Under the pieces are notes generated by a model. That model saw nothing but the letters and a program-made list of their open reading frames with translations. It was not told the DNA's origin and searched no databases. From an uncultured Hyphomicrobiales bacterium (lineage in GTDB: Bacteria; Pseudomonadota; Alphaproteobacteria; Rhizobiales; Devosiaceae), in the NCBI GenBank assembly GCA_903842455.1, contig CAIMLX010000238.1, forward strand, positions 62,001 through 126,000: a stretch of 64,000 nucleotides of DNA, written 5' to 3'. This document shows positions 28,457 through 36,075 of this stretch, in pieces. The position numbers and the translations under genes were made by a program. Each line of letters begins with the position of its first letter. The first letter of the stretch is position 1.

Positions 28457-28471
28457 TTAACGGGGCGTTAA
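28457..28471. promoter_or_regulatory. CtrA box 1 in oriC
   Basis: TTAA-CGGGGCG-TTAA followed by CC; exact match to TTAA-N7-TTAA. Confidence 0.7.
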
Positions 28472-28485
28472 CCATGCCACACTGG

Positions 28486-28500
28486 TTGACGGTTCGTTAA
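28486..28500. promoter_or_regulatory. CtrA box 2 in oriC (7/8)
   Basis: TTGA-CGGTTCG-TTAA, one mismatch in the left half-site. Confidence 0.5.
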
Positions 28501-28535
28501 CGAGCCTGTGAATCCAGCCCCCGCCCTCCGGAGGG

Positions 28536-28544
28536 TTATCCACG
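28536..28544 (+). promoter_or_regulatory. DnaA box in oriC
   Basis: TTATCCACG, 8 of 9 to TTATCCACA, placed between CtrA boxes 2 and 3. Confidence 0.6.
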
Positions 28545-28553
28545 ATTCCCCCG

Positions 28554-28568
28554 TTAACGGTTTGTTAA
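28554..28568. promoter_or_regulatory. CtrA box 3 in oriC
   Basis: TTAA-CGGTTTG-TTAA followed by CC; exact match to TTAA-N7-TTAA. Confidence 0.7.
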
Positions 28569-28680
28569 CCTCTCTACCTGCCCTGCCTGTTGATGGATTT
28601 CGATGAAGCGGGGAAAACATCGGCTCGCTGAGCCCGGTGCCGCCGATCCACCGCCTCGGCGCTTGAGCCAGTGGGGACAG

Positions 28681-28689
28681 TGTGGAAAA
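28681..28689 (-). promoter_or_regulatory. DnaA box at the maf edge of oriC
   Basis: TGTGGAAAA on the plus strand, i.e. TTTTCCACA on the minus strand, 8 of 9 to consensus, ending 8 bp before the maf start. Confidence 0.5.
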
Positions 28690-28697
28690 GCTGCGCG

Positions 28698-29288
28698 ATG
28701 CTGATCCTTGCCTCCACCAGTGCTGCTCGAAAGGCCCTGCTCGCCGGGGCCGGGCTGCGATTCGAAACGAGTCCAGCGCAAATCGACGAGCGGGCCGTCG
28801 AGGCCGCGCTGCTGGGGAAAGCCCCCGAGGCGGTGGCACGGCAACTCGCCGAGGAAAAGGCGCTCGATGTGTCGCGCCGGCGCCCCGGCGATACCGTCAT
28901 CGGCGGCGACCAGGTCCTCGCCTTTTCCGGCGAGCTGCTGCACAAGCCGGCCGATTTCGATGCCGCCCGGGCCCAGCTCGACCGGCTGCGCGGCAAGCTG
29001 CATCACCTCCACTGCGGCATCGCGCTGGCGCGGGATGGCGAGCTGCTCTGGTCCCAGACCCAGAGCGCCCGCCTGCTGATGCGGGATTTCTCCGACGCCG
29101 AGCGGGACGAGGTGCTGGCGATGGAAGGCGAGGGCGTGCTCGCCTCGGTCGGCGCCTATCGGCTCGAAGGGCCGTCTGTCCGGCTTTTCGCCGCCATCGC
29201 CGGCGACTACTTTACCATTCTCGGCCTGCCCCTCCTGCCGCTGCTGACTGCCATCCGCCTCCACGCCCCGCACCTTCTCAGCCAGTGA
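28698..29288 (+). CDS. maf: Maf family nucleoside-triphosphate pyrophosphatase
   Basis: 196 residues. LILASTSAARKALLAGAG at the N-terminus is the Maf substrate loop, VIGGDQVLAF the catalytic Asp strand, and HKP, TQSARLLMRDFS, GAYRLEG complete the set. Maf proteins hydrolyse non-canonical or modified NTPs to NMPs; substrate class is not determined here. Start at 28698; an in-frame GTG at 28671 would add nine residues. First gene of maf-aroE-coaE-dnaQ, reading away from the origin. Confidence 0.92.
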   Translation: MLILASTSAARKALLAGAGLRFETSPAQIDERAVEAALLGKAPEAVARQLAEEKALDVSRRRPGDTVIGGDQVLAFSGELLHKPADFDAARAQLDRLRGKLHHLHCGIALARDGELLWSQTQSARLLMRDFSDAERDEVLAMEGEGVLASVGAYRLEGPSVRLFAAIAGDYFTILGLPLLPLLTAIRLHAPHLLSQ

Positions 29289-30127
29289 TTCACGTGAAAA
29301 AAGCCTTCGTCATCGGGTATCCCATCAAGCACTCCCGCTCGCCGCTGATGCACGGGCACTGGCTCAAGGAGCACGGGATCGCCGGCAGCTACGAGCCGAT
29401 CGAGGTGTCCCCCGAGGCGCTGCCCGGCTTTCTCGACCGCATCCGGTCGGGCGAGTTTGTCGGCGGCAATGTCACCGTGCCGCACAAGGAAGACGCCTGG
29501 AAGCTGGTGGATTTCCGTGACGTCGATACCGACCACCTCAAGGCCTTCAACACGCTGAGCCAGCTGGCGACTGCGGACGGCATCGCCATCTACGGCCAGA
29601 ACACCGATCTTTACGGCTTCCTCGCCAACCTCGACCAGCAGGCCCCCGGCTGGGACGCCGGGATCGACAACGCGATCGTGCTGGGTGCCGGTGGTGCCGC
29701 ACGGGCCGTCGCGGCGGCGCTGGCGCTGCGTGTCTCGGGCAGCGTCCGCGTCCTCAATCGCACGGCCGACCGGGCCGGGGCGCTCGCCGCCGACATGCCG
29801 GGCCGCCTCGAAGGTCACGGGCTCGACAGCTTCGCCAGCCTTGCGCCCGATACCCGGTTCGTCGTCAACACCACCACCATCGGCATGCACGGCACGCGCT
29901 TCGACGACCTGCCGCTCCACCTGCTGCCGCGCGATGCGCTGGTGACCGACATCGTCTACGTGCCGCTCGTCACGCCGCTGCTCGCCGACGCCCGGGCGCT
30001 CGGACTGCGCACCGTCGATGGCCTCGGCATGCTGCTGCACCAGGCGGTGCCCGGCTTCGAGGCCTGGTTCGGCGTCCGCCCCGAGGTCACCCCGGAGCTC
30101 CGGGCCAAAATCGAGGCGACGCTCTGA
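29285..30127 (+). CDS. aroE: Shikimate dehydrogenase
   Basis: About 280 residues. NADPH-dependent reduction of 3-dehydroshikimate in aromatic amino-acid synthesis. Shikimate-binding YPIKHSRSPLMH, catalytic Lys in NVTVPHKE, cofactor loop LGAGGAARAV, VNTTTIGM, and the Gln of GMLLHQAVPGFEAWFG. The start is GTG: either 29285 (GTGA overlap with the maf stop) or 29294, which gives the common MKKAFVIG beginning. A parS-like sequence covers both candidate starts. TGA overlaps the coaE ATG by one base. Confidence 0.94.
   Translation: MIHVKKAFVIGYPIKHSRSPLMHGHWLKEHGIAGSYEPIEVSPEALPGFLDRIRSGEFVGGNVTVPHKEDAWKLVDFRDVDTDHLKAFNTLSQLATADGIAIYGQNTDLYGFLANLDQQAPGWDAGIDNAIVLGAGGAARAVAAALALRVSGSVRVLNRTADRAGALAADMPGRLEGHGLDSFASLAPDTRFVVNTTTIGMHGTRFDDLPLHLLPRDALVTDIVYVPLVTPLLADARALGLRTVDGLGMLLHQAVPGFEAWFGVRPEVTPELRAKIEATL
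29286..29301. promoter_or_regulatory. parS-like site at the maf-aroE junction
   Basis: TGATTCACGTGAAAAA, 14 of 16 to consensus, intact TTCACGTGAA core, about 0.6 kb from oriC. Confidence 0.65.
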
Positions 30128-30723
30128 TGTTCCGCCTCGGCCTCACCGGCTCGATCGCCACCGGCAAGACGACGACGCTCAAGGCCTTCGCCGATCTCGG
30201 TATCCCCGTCTTTTCCTCCGACGATGCCGTGCACGCGCTCTACAAGGCCGAGGCCGTGCCACTGGTCGAAGCGGTTTTCCCCGGAGTTACCACTGACGGC
30301 GCCATCGATCGGGCGAAGCTCAGCGCCATCCTCGTGGCCCATCCGGAGCGGCTGAAGAGCCTCGAGGCCATCGTCCACCCGCTGGTCCGCGCCTGCATCG
30401 AGAACTTCCTCGCCGATGCCGAGGCCTCGGGGGCAAAGCTCGCCGTCGTCGATATCCCGCTGCTCTACGAGCGCGGCATCGACTGGGGCTTCGATGCGGT
30501 CGCCGTCACCGTCGTCGATGCGGCCGAGCAGCGCCGCCGCGCCCTCGCTCGACCCGGCATGACGGTGGAAAAGCTCGACGCCATCCTCGCCCGGCAACTG
30601 CCGCAGGCTGAAAAGCGCGCGCGCGCCGACTATATTCTCGACACCGGCACGTCGATTGATTCGACCCGTGCCGAGGTCGCCGCACTGGTCGGCAAGCTGC
30701 TCAACACTCCCGAGGCCAGATGA
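30127..30723 (+). CDS. coaE: Dephospho-CoA kinase
   Basis: 198 residues. P-loop GLTGSIATGKTTT (residues 5-17), the DDAVHALY segment that binds dephospho-CoA, LEAIVHPLVR, VDIPLLYERG lid region and ARPGMTVEKLDAILARQLPQAEKR with the Arg pair. Last step of coenzyme A synthesis; pantothenate kinase (coaA) is also in this window. Overlaps aroE by one base and dnaQ by ATGA. Confidence 0.95.
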   Translation: MFRLGLTGSIATGKTTTLKAFADLGIPVFSSDDAVHALYKAEAVPLVEAVFPGVTTDGAIDRAKLSAILVAHPERLKSLEAIVHPLVRACIENFLADAEASGAKLAVVDIPLLYERGIDWGFDAVAVTVVDAAEQRRRALARPGMTVEKLDAILARQLPQAEKRARADYILDTGTSIDSTRAEVAALVGKLLNTPEAR

Positions 30724-31427
30724 ACCGCGAAGTCGTGCTCGATACCGAAACCACCGGCCTGTCGCCGGTAACGGGCGACCGCATCGTCGAGATCGGCGCC
30801 GTCGAGCTGCTCAACCACATCCCCACGGGCCGGCACGTCCACATCTACCTCAATCCCGAACGCGACATGCCCGAGGAGGCGTTCCGCGTCCACGGCCTCA
30901 GCGCCGAGTTCCTCGCCGACAAGCCGAAATTCGCCGAGAAGGTCGACGAGCTGCTGGAGTTCATCGACGGTGCCACGCTGGTGATCCACAACGCGCCCTT
31001 CGACATGGGCTTTCTCAACCACGAGCTCGAAAGGATCGGCCGCCCCCGCCTCACCAACGAGGTGATCGACACCGTGATGGTGGCGCGCCAGCGTCACCCC
31101 GGGGCGCGCGTCAGTCTCGATGCGCTGTGCAAGCACTACGGCATCGACAATGCCAAACGTGTCCTCCACGGCGCGCTGCTCGACAGCGAGATCCTCGCCG
31201 ACGTCTATCTCGAGCTCATCGGCGGCAAGCAGGTCAGCCTGGCGCTGGTGGCGGAAACCAACTTCCAGGCTGGCGTCACCGTCCAGCGCGCCCCGGCCCG
31301 GCAGCGTCCCACCCCGCTCGCCCGCCGCATCACTGAAACCGAGATCGAAGCCCACTTCACCTTCATCGCCGCCTTCGGCGACGAGGCCCTGTGGAATTCC
31401 TACGAGAACCGCGTCGCGGCCGAGTAG
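30720..31427 (+). CDS. dnaQ: DNA polymerase III subunit epsilon (proofreading exonuclease)
   Basis: 235-residue DEDDh exonuclease. ExoI DTETTGL (Asp/Glu), ExoII HNAPFDMGFLNHEL, ExoIII HGALLDSEILADVYLEL with the catalytic His and Asp. The C-terminal tail beyond residue 180 would bind the polymerase alpha subunit. Overlaps coaE as ATGA, so the four-gene run is likely one transcript. Confidence 0.95.
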   Translation: MNREVVLDTETTGLSPVTGDRIVEIGAVELLNHIPTGRHVHIYLNPERDMPEEAFRVHGLSAEFLADKPKFAEKVDELLEFIDGATLVIHNAPFDMGFLNHELERIGRPRLTNEVIDTVMVARQRHPGARVSLDALCKHYGIDNAKRVLHGALLDSEILADVYLELIGGKQVSLALVAETNFQAGVTVQRAPARQRPTPLARRITETEIEAHFTFIAAFGDEALWNSYENRVAAE

Positions 31428-31477
31428 GGGGCCCGCACGCTGCCGCCTGGGCACCAGCTGGCAACACCCACTACGCA

Positions 31478-31555
31478 GTCATCCCTGCGAAAGCAGGGAC
31501 CCACTTGTCCACCAGTTCAGGTCTCGAGTTGGGTCCCTGCTTTCGCAGGGATGAC
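31478..31555. repeat. Inverted pair of REP-like elements
   Basis: 31478-31503 and 31530-31555 are perfect 26-bp reverse complements separated by 26 bp. Each also has its own hairpin CCCTGC-GAAA-GCAGGG. BIME-like arrangement between convergent genes. Confidence 0.85.
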
Positions 31556-31601
31556 CCGTCGTGCATGCGAGCGGCCTCGTGTCACACCGCACCCACCCAA
31601 C

Positions 31602-31627
31602 AAAAAGGGCGGCCTCTGCGGCCGCCC
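31602..31627 (-). terminator. Rho-independent terminator of secB
   Basis: On the minus strand GGGCGGCC-GCAGA-GGCCGCCC, an 8-bp perfect GC stem, is followed by TTTTTG, 31 bp beyond the secB stop codon. Confidence 0.85.
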
Positions 31628-31658
31628 CGAAAATCCCTGCGGGCCAGTGCCCGTCCCG

Positions 31659-32150
31659 TCAGTTCGCGACCGGCGGCCGCTGCGCCTGCATGCTGGCGAG
31701 ATTCTGCAGGTAGAGCTGCTGGAAATCCACCGGCTCCATCATCAGCGGCGGGAAGCCGCCGAGCTGCACGGTGTTGGCCAGCACGTGGCGGGCGAACGGG
31801 AACAGGATGCGTGGCGCCTCGATCATCAGCAGCGGCGGCAGCTGCGCCTCCGGGATGTTGCGCAGCCGGAACACGCCGCCATAGGCGAGTTCGACATTGA
31901 ACAGCACGGTGGTGTCGCGCTCGGCCTTGGCGTTAAGGTTGAGCTCCACCGCGTAGAGGTCCTCGGCCTGCTTCTTGACGCCCACATTGATGGTGACGTT
32001 GAAGTTGGGGTTCGGGCCGCCGAGCATTACCGAGCCGGGGGCGCCCGGGTTCTCGAAGCTCAGGTCGCGGATATACTGACCCACCAGGTTGTAGCCCGGA
32101 GCATTCGCGGCATTGGCGGGCGCGGCGCCGCCCGGAGTTTCGTCAGCCAT
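31659..32150 (-). CDS. secB: Protein-export chaperone SecB
   Basis: 163 residues. The QYIRDLSFENP start of the core, NVTINVGVKKQAEDLYAVELNLNAKA, FNVELAYGGVFRL, ARHVLANTVQLGGFPPLMMEPVDFQQLY are SecB signatures. Cytoplasmic tetramer that keeps preproteins unfolded and hands them to SecA. Low-complexity Ala/Asn N-terminal stretch is common in alphaproteobacteria. Ends in a strong intrinsic terminator. Confidence 0.96.
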   Translation of the reverse strand: MADETPGGAAPANAANAPGYNLVGQYIRDLSFENPGAPGSVMLGGPNPNFNVTINVGVKKQAEDLYAVELNLNAKAERDTTVLFNVELAYGGVFRLRNIPEAQLPPLLMIEAPRILFPFARHVLANTVQLGGFPPLMMEPVDFQQLYLQNLASMQAQRPPVAN

Positions 32151-32243
32151 GTTCGGCAGTCCTCAGCGAAAGAAAGAATTCCGGCGGGCTGGCTAGCATC
32201 TTTGCCGCAGCCCGACAAGGAACTCGCCGGTCAAGGCGCCCGA

Positions 32244-32693
32244 TTACCGGGGCCGGTACTCGTCGTCGCCCAATTCGATGGTGTCGTCCTCCACCTGCCG
32301 CGGGCCGAAGCCGTAGCTGGCGCTGGTCGTGGTCGAAACCACCTTCACCCGGCTCGCGAGGAAGCGATAGATCAGCGTGCGAACCGGCGGGATCAGCAGC
32401 ACGAGGCCCAGCAGGTCGGTGAAATAGCCCGGCGTCAGCAGCAGCACGCCGGCAATCCCCACCATCATCGCATCGGCCAGAGCCCGCGCCGGCAGCCGGC
32501 CCGCCCCCATGGTGGAGCGAATTTCGTTGAACAGCTGCAGCCCCTGCCACCGCAGGATCAGCGAACCGCTCACCGCCGTCACCAGCACGCCGGCGAGCGT
32601 CGGCCACAGCCCGATGGCGTTGCCGATGATCACGAAGAACGCGATCTCGACGAGCGGGACAGCCAGGAATACGGCGAACAGGATACGGCCCAC
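32244..32693 (-). CDS. fxsA: FxsA family membrane protein
   Basis: 149 residues with about four hydrophobic segments (ILFAVFLAVPLVEIAFFVIIG, LAGVLVTAVSGSLILRWQG, DAMMVGIAGVLLLTPGYFTDLLGLVLLIPPVR). PGYFTDLLGLVLLIPP is the FxsA hallmark. In E. coli it affects phage F exclusion; physiological role otherwise unclear. Upstream of secB on the same strand, as is usual in Rhizobiales, and divergent from the Tim44-like gene. Confidence 0.9.
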   Translation of the reverse strand: MGRILFAVFLAVPLVEIAFFVIIGNAIGLWPTLAGVLVTAVSGSLILRWQGLQLFNEIRSTMGAGRLPARALADAMMVGIAGVLLLTPGYFTDLLGLVLLIPPVRTLIYRFLASRVKVVSTTTSASYGFGPRQVEDDTIELGDDEYRPR

Positions 32694-32769
32694 GGCGGAG
32701 GTTCCTTTACCAAGCGTGCATGCGACATCGGCTCAGCCAAACGTGAACTGGTTTCCGGCTGAACCATTG

Positions 32770-32781
32770 CCTATATATAGG
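32770..32781. promoter_or_regulatory. AT-rich palindrome in the fxsA / Tim44 divergent promoter region
   Basis: CCTATATATAGG, a perfect 12-bp palindrome in an otherwise GC-rich gap. Could be a -10 element usable in both directions or an operator. Confidence 0.3.
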
Positions 32782-32851
32782 AAACATTTTGTGGCGAACG
32801 AGCCACGCAGGCCTGCTCCCGGGCGCGTCAAAAAAACGAGCACAGCGACTT

Positions 32852-33583
32852 ATGGAAGAGTTCCTAGATATCCCCACACTGATCGTCATCGGGCTCGCCA
32901 TCGTGGTGCTGTTCCGCCTGCGTCAGGTTCTGGGCACCCGGACCGGCCGCGAGCGGACGCCGCTGCAGCGCCAGAACGAGGCTGCGGCCAAGACGCCGGC
33001 TAAGCCTGGTGAAGAGAACGTGGTGCAGATGCGCCCGCGCCCCGTCGAGCCGCCGCAGAACGACGAGGATATCGAGCGCGCCCAGCGCAAGCTCGAAACC
33101 GAGATCGCCCAGCTCTCGCATGGCGAGGAGCAGGTCGCAGCCGGGCTCCGCGCCATTGCCGAGGCCGATTCGACCTTCAGCCCGAAGATTTTCATGGAAG
33201 GCGCCAAGTCTGCCTACGAGATGATCGTCACCGCCTTCGCCCAGGGCGATCGGCAGACGCTGAAGAACCTGCTCGACAAGGACGTCTATGACGGCTTCGA
33301 ACGGGCCATCAAGGATCGCGAGGCCCAGGGCCGCACTATCGATTTCACCTTCGTCGGGCTGCCCAAGGTCGAGATTTCGGAGGCCGAGCTCGACAAGCGC
33401 AACGCCAACGTCACCATCCGCTTCCACGCCGAGGTGGTCTCCGCCACCCGCGACAAGGATGGCACGCTGCTCGAAGGCAACGCCGACCAGGTCACCACCA
33501 TCGCCGACGAATGGACTTTCGCGCGGTCCCCCAAGTCGCGCGACCCGAACTGGAAGCTCGTCGCCACCAGCCAGCTCGAGTAA
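32852..33583 (+). CDS. Tim44-like domain protein (TimA type)
   Basis: 243 residues. One N-terminal membrane anchor (FLDIPTLIVIGLAIVVLFRL, about residues 4-23), a charged Pro/Gln linker, then a Tim44 domain (FSPKIFMEGAKSAYEMIVTAFAQGDRQTLKNLL ... ADEWTFARSPKSRDPNWKLVAT). Relatives of the mitochondrial import factor Tim44; the alphaproteobacterial protein is inner-membrane-bound with unclear role. Start at 32852 gives the family N-terminus; earlier starts would extend into the promoter region. Confidence 0.9.
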   Translation: MEEFLDIPTLIVIGLAIVVLFRLRQVLGTRTGRERTPLQRQNEAAAKTPAKPGEENVVQMRPRPVEPPQNDEDIERAQRKLETEIAQLSHGEEQVAAGLRAIAEADSTFSPKIFMEGAKSAYEMIVTAFAQGDRQTLKNLLDKDVYDGFERAIKDREAQGRTIDFTFVGLPKVEISEAELDKRNANVTIRFHAEVVSATRDKDGTLLEGNADQVTTIADEWTFARSPKSRDPNWKLVATSQLE

Positions 33584-33606
33584 TCTTCGGGTAGCGGAGC
33601 CGCAGC

Positions 33607-34206
33607 ATGTCCAGGCGCCGCGACGGCAAGCCTCGGTTGCCAGACTGGCACCTGTGGTTCGAGGTATCCAAGACCGTCGCGCCGCTGCGGCCGGCGCGGC
33701 ATCCCATCATCGATCTCGAGGCTGAGCCGCTGCCGTTGCCCGCCGCGCCGCCGCCCCGTCCGGCCGGCCCGGTCAAGCCGAAGCGGCCGGCGCCTGTTAT
33801 GCCGCCATACCAGTCCGACAAGCGCCCCGGCAAGAAGCCGCCGCGGCCCGGCATCGAGCCCAACCTCAAGCAGCGCCTGATGCGCGGCCGCGACCAGATC
33901 GATGGCACCATCGACCTTCATGGCATGCGGCAGGTGGAAGCCCATGCCGCTCTCACCCGCTTCCTCCATGCCCGCCACGCCCGTGGCGACCGCACGCTGC
34001 TGGTCATCACCGGCAAGGGGCTGAAAAAGCTCGAGGACGACGCGGCGGTCATTGTCGAGCGCGGCGTGCTGCGCCAGATGTTGCCCATCTGGCTGACCGA
34101 GCCGGGCCTCGCCCCGCTGGTCGCCGGCTGGGATTCCGCCGCGCAGGGCCACGGCGGCGATGGCGCCTTCTACGTTCGCCTGCGCCGCGAAAGGGACTAC
34201 CGATGA
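33607..34206 (+). CDS. Smr/MutS2-domain protein
   Basis: 199 residues. A Pro-rich N-terminal half (about residues 40-85) precedes the Smr domain: IDLHGMRQVEAHAALTRFLHARHARGDRTLLVITGKG and GGDGAFYVRLRR. Smr domains are nucleic-acid endonucleases with a conserved DLHG and TGKG. Function in this lineage unknown. Follows the Tim44-like gene by 23 bp; its TGA overlaps the XRE start as ATGA. Confidence 0.9.
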   Translation: MSRRRDGKPRLPDWHLWFEVSKTVAPLRPARHPIIDLEAEPLPLPAAPPPRPAGPVKPKRPAPVMPPYQSDKRPGKKPPRPGIEPNLKQRLMRGRDQIDGTIDLHGMRQVEAHAALTRFLHARHARGDRTLLVITGKGLKKLEDDAAVIVERGVLRQMLPIWLTEPGLAPLVAGWDSAAQGHGGDGAFYVRLRRERDYR

Positions 34207-34562
34207 CTCCGCTGGGCCACAAGCTGCGCCAGATGCGCGAGGAGCGGGGCGTCTCGCTCAAGGACATGGCCAAGGCGCTGCGGGTTTCGAGCGCCTACCT
34301 GTCGGCGCTCGAGCACGGCCGCCGCGGCAAGCCCACATGGATGCTGCTGCAGCGCATCATCGCCTATTTCAACGTCATCTGGGACGAGGCGGAGGATCTC
34401 CAGCGCCTCGCCGAAATGAGCGACCCCAAGGTCAGCATCGACACGGCGGGCATGTCACCGGAAGCCACCGAGCTGGCCAACCGCCTGGCCCGCGACATCG
34501 GCAAGCTGGAGCCCGAGGACCTGAGCTACCTCAGCGCCGAATTGACCCGCCGGCTCCGATAG
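34203..34562 (+). CDS. XRE-family transcriptional regulator
   Basis: 119 residues. An HTH_3 domain fills the N-terminal half: LGHKLRQMREERGVSLKDMAKALRVSSAYLSALEHGRRGKPTWMLLQRI in outline, with the recognition helix around SSAYLSALEHG. The C-terminal half (MSPEATELANRLARDIGKLEPEDLSYLSAEL) is helical and probably for dimerisation. ATGA overlap with the Smr gene. Its distance to the ligase cassette (about 95 bp) allows co-transcription or control of it. Confidence 0.92.
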   Translation: MTPLGHKLRQMREERGVSLKDMAKALRVSSAYLSALEHGRRGKPTWMLLQRIIAYFNVIWDEAEDLQRLAEMSDPKVSIDTAGMSPEATELANRLARDIGKLEPEDLSYLSAELTRRLR

Positions 34563-34656
34563 CCCGGCTGGCTGCGCTGGCGCGGCTTTCATTCCGCTCC
34601 GGCGCTTGATATTGCTCATCAATCGCCGGGGGGGTGATTGCAGGAAGCCGCCGGTC

Positions 34657-36075
34657 TTGACCCACACTCTCACGCCTCTCGCAGATCGCCTTCCGCCCGC
34701 GGCGCGGCTGGTGAGCGTCCGCGGCGGGCGTCATCTCGATGCCGCCGGGCTGACCGCCGCCGTCGCAACCGCCTCCCGCCAGCTTGAAAGCCTCGGTCTT
34801 GCCCACGGCGACCGCGTCGTCATCGGGCATGCCGATCCGCTCGATTTCATCGTCTCCCTGTTCGCCGCCTGGCAAGCCGGCCTCGTCGCCGTCGGCGTCA
34901 ACCAGAAGCTGTCGGCGCTCGAGCAGGACAATGTGATCGCCGCCTCCGGTGCCCGGGCCTGGCTCGGCGAACTGCGCACCGCGCTGCCCGAACCCACCCC
35001 GGCAGCCACCCCCGCCACCCCACTCGGCCCTGACGAACCGGCCCTGATCCTCATGACCTCCGGCACCACCGGCCGGCCCAAGGGCATCGCGCTGTCGCAG
35101 GCGGCATTGCTCGCCCGCATCGACCACAACCTCGCCGCCATCCCCGAGCTGCCGCTGCCGAGCCTCTGCATCCTGCCGGTCTTCTTCGGCCACGGCCTGA
35201 TCGGCAACGTCCTGACCCCGCTGCTCGCCGGCAGTACGGTCTATCTCTGGCCCGGCCCCGATGCCGCAGAACTCCGCGGCTTCGGCGACTGGCTCGACCG
35301 CCACCACATCGGCTTCATGAGTTCGGTGCCGTCCTTCTGGAAACTGACGCTGCGCTTTTCCGCTCCACCGTCCCGGCCGCTGGCCCGCGTCCATGTCGGC
35401 TCCTCCCCGTTGTCGCTGGATCACTGGGAAGACATCGCGCGCTTCACCGGCACGCGAAACGTCTTCAACATGTTCGGCATGACCGAGACAGCCAACTGGA
35501 TCGCCGGCGGCGCCCTCGACGCACCAGGCGCGAGCGCCGGTTTCGTCGGCAAACCCTGGGGCGGCGAACTCGCCGTGCTCGTGGACGATGGCACCATCGC
35601 CCGTTCCGGCCGTGGAGAAGTCCTGGTCCGCTCGCCGTCGATCATGCTCGGCTACTGGCAGCGGCCCGATCTCGATGCCGAAGCCTTCCTCGACGGCTGG
35701 TTCCGCACCGGCGACATCGGCGAACTTGACCCCGGCGGCCTCACCCTCGTTGGCCGCATCAAGACCGAGATCAACCGCGGTGGCATCAAGGTCCAGGCCG
35801 AGGAGGTCGACCTGCTGCTCGAACGCCACCCGGATATCGCCGAGGCCTGCGCCTTCGGCCTGCCCGATCCGATCGCCGGCGAACTCGTCGCCGCCTCCAT
35901 CGTGCTGCAGCCCGGCGTCGCCTTCGACCCCGAGGCGATCAAGGCCTGGTGCCGCACCATGGCCCGCCCGGATGCCGTGCCCTCGCGCCTCTTCGTGCTC
36001 GACGCCATCCCCCGCAACGAACGCGGCAAGCTGGTCCGCGCCGATATCCGCGGTCTCGTGGAGCCGACGCCATGA
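34657..36075 (+). CDS. AMP-forming acyl-CoA synthetase / acyl-ligase (ANL superfamily)
   Basis: About 472 residues. A3 loop LMTSGTTGRPKGIAL (P-loop analogue), A5 NMFGMTETANW, A7 DGWFRTGDIGELD, A8 GRIKTEINRGGIKVQ, A10 Lys in PRNERGKLVRADI. It adenylates a carboxylic acid and transfers it to a thiol. With a carrier protein three genes downstream and overlapping, loading of that carrier is a plausible alternative to CoA. Start chosen at TTG 34657 with AGGAAG nine bases upstream; a TTG at 34606 is also in frame. The stop overlaps the acetyltransferase ATG (ATGA). Confidence 0.88.
   Translation: MTHTLTPLADRLPPAARLVSVRGGRHLDAAGLTAAVATASRQLESLGLAHGDRVVIGHADPLDFIVSLFAAWQAGLVAVGVNQKLSALEQDNVIAASGARAWLGELRTALPEPTPAATPATPLGPDEPALILMTSGTTGRPKGIALSQAALLARIDHNLAAIPELPLPSLCILPVFFGHGLIGNVLTPLLAGSTVYLWPGPDAAELRGFGDWLDRHHIGFMSSVPSFWKLTLRFSAPPSRPLARVHVGSSPLSLDHWEDIARFTGTRNVFNMFGMTETANWIAGGALDAPGASAGFVGKPWGGELAVLVDDGTIARSGRGEVLVRSPSIMLGYWQRPDLDAEAFLDGWFRTGDIGELDPGGLTLVGRIKTEINRGGIKVQAEEVDLLLERHPDIAEACAFGLPDPIAGELVAASIVLQPGVAFDPEAIKAWCRTMARPDAVPSRLFVLDAIPRNERGKLVRADIRGLVEPTP

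Larger units (their letters stand above)
28279..28697. other. Probable chromosomal replication origin (oriC)
   Basis: A 419-bp gap between divergent hemE and maf with no credible gene. It holds TTAA-N7-TTAA CtrA boxes at 28457 and 28554 and a 7/8 box at 28486. DnaA boxes are TTATCCACG (28536) and TTTTCCACA (minus strand, 28681-28689), with a weaker CTGTCCACA (28351). Five GANTC sites lie at 28303, 28410, 28427, 28510 and 28544. An 11-mer CCTGTGAATCC repeats exactly 100 bp apart (28405, 28505). The hemE edge is AT-rich (28300-28326), a possible unwinding element. Position beside hemE matches known alphaproteobacterial origins. Confidence 0.8.
31428..31658. other. Convergent dnaQ-secB gap with REP pair and terminator
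   Basis: 231 bp holding the inverted REP pair (31478-31555) and the secB terminator (31602-31627); nothing else recognised. Confidence 0.6.

Noticed and set aside
31428-31658. CRISPR array from the repeated 26-mers near 31.5 kb
   Set aside because: Only two copies, in inverted orientation, with internal hairpins typical of REP elements; no spacers or cas genes.
32789-32851. Upstream start for the Tim44-like protein
   Set aside because: Would place a charged, unconserved leader before the membrane anchor and occupy the promoter region.
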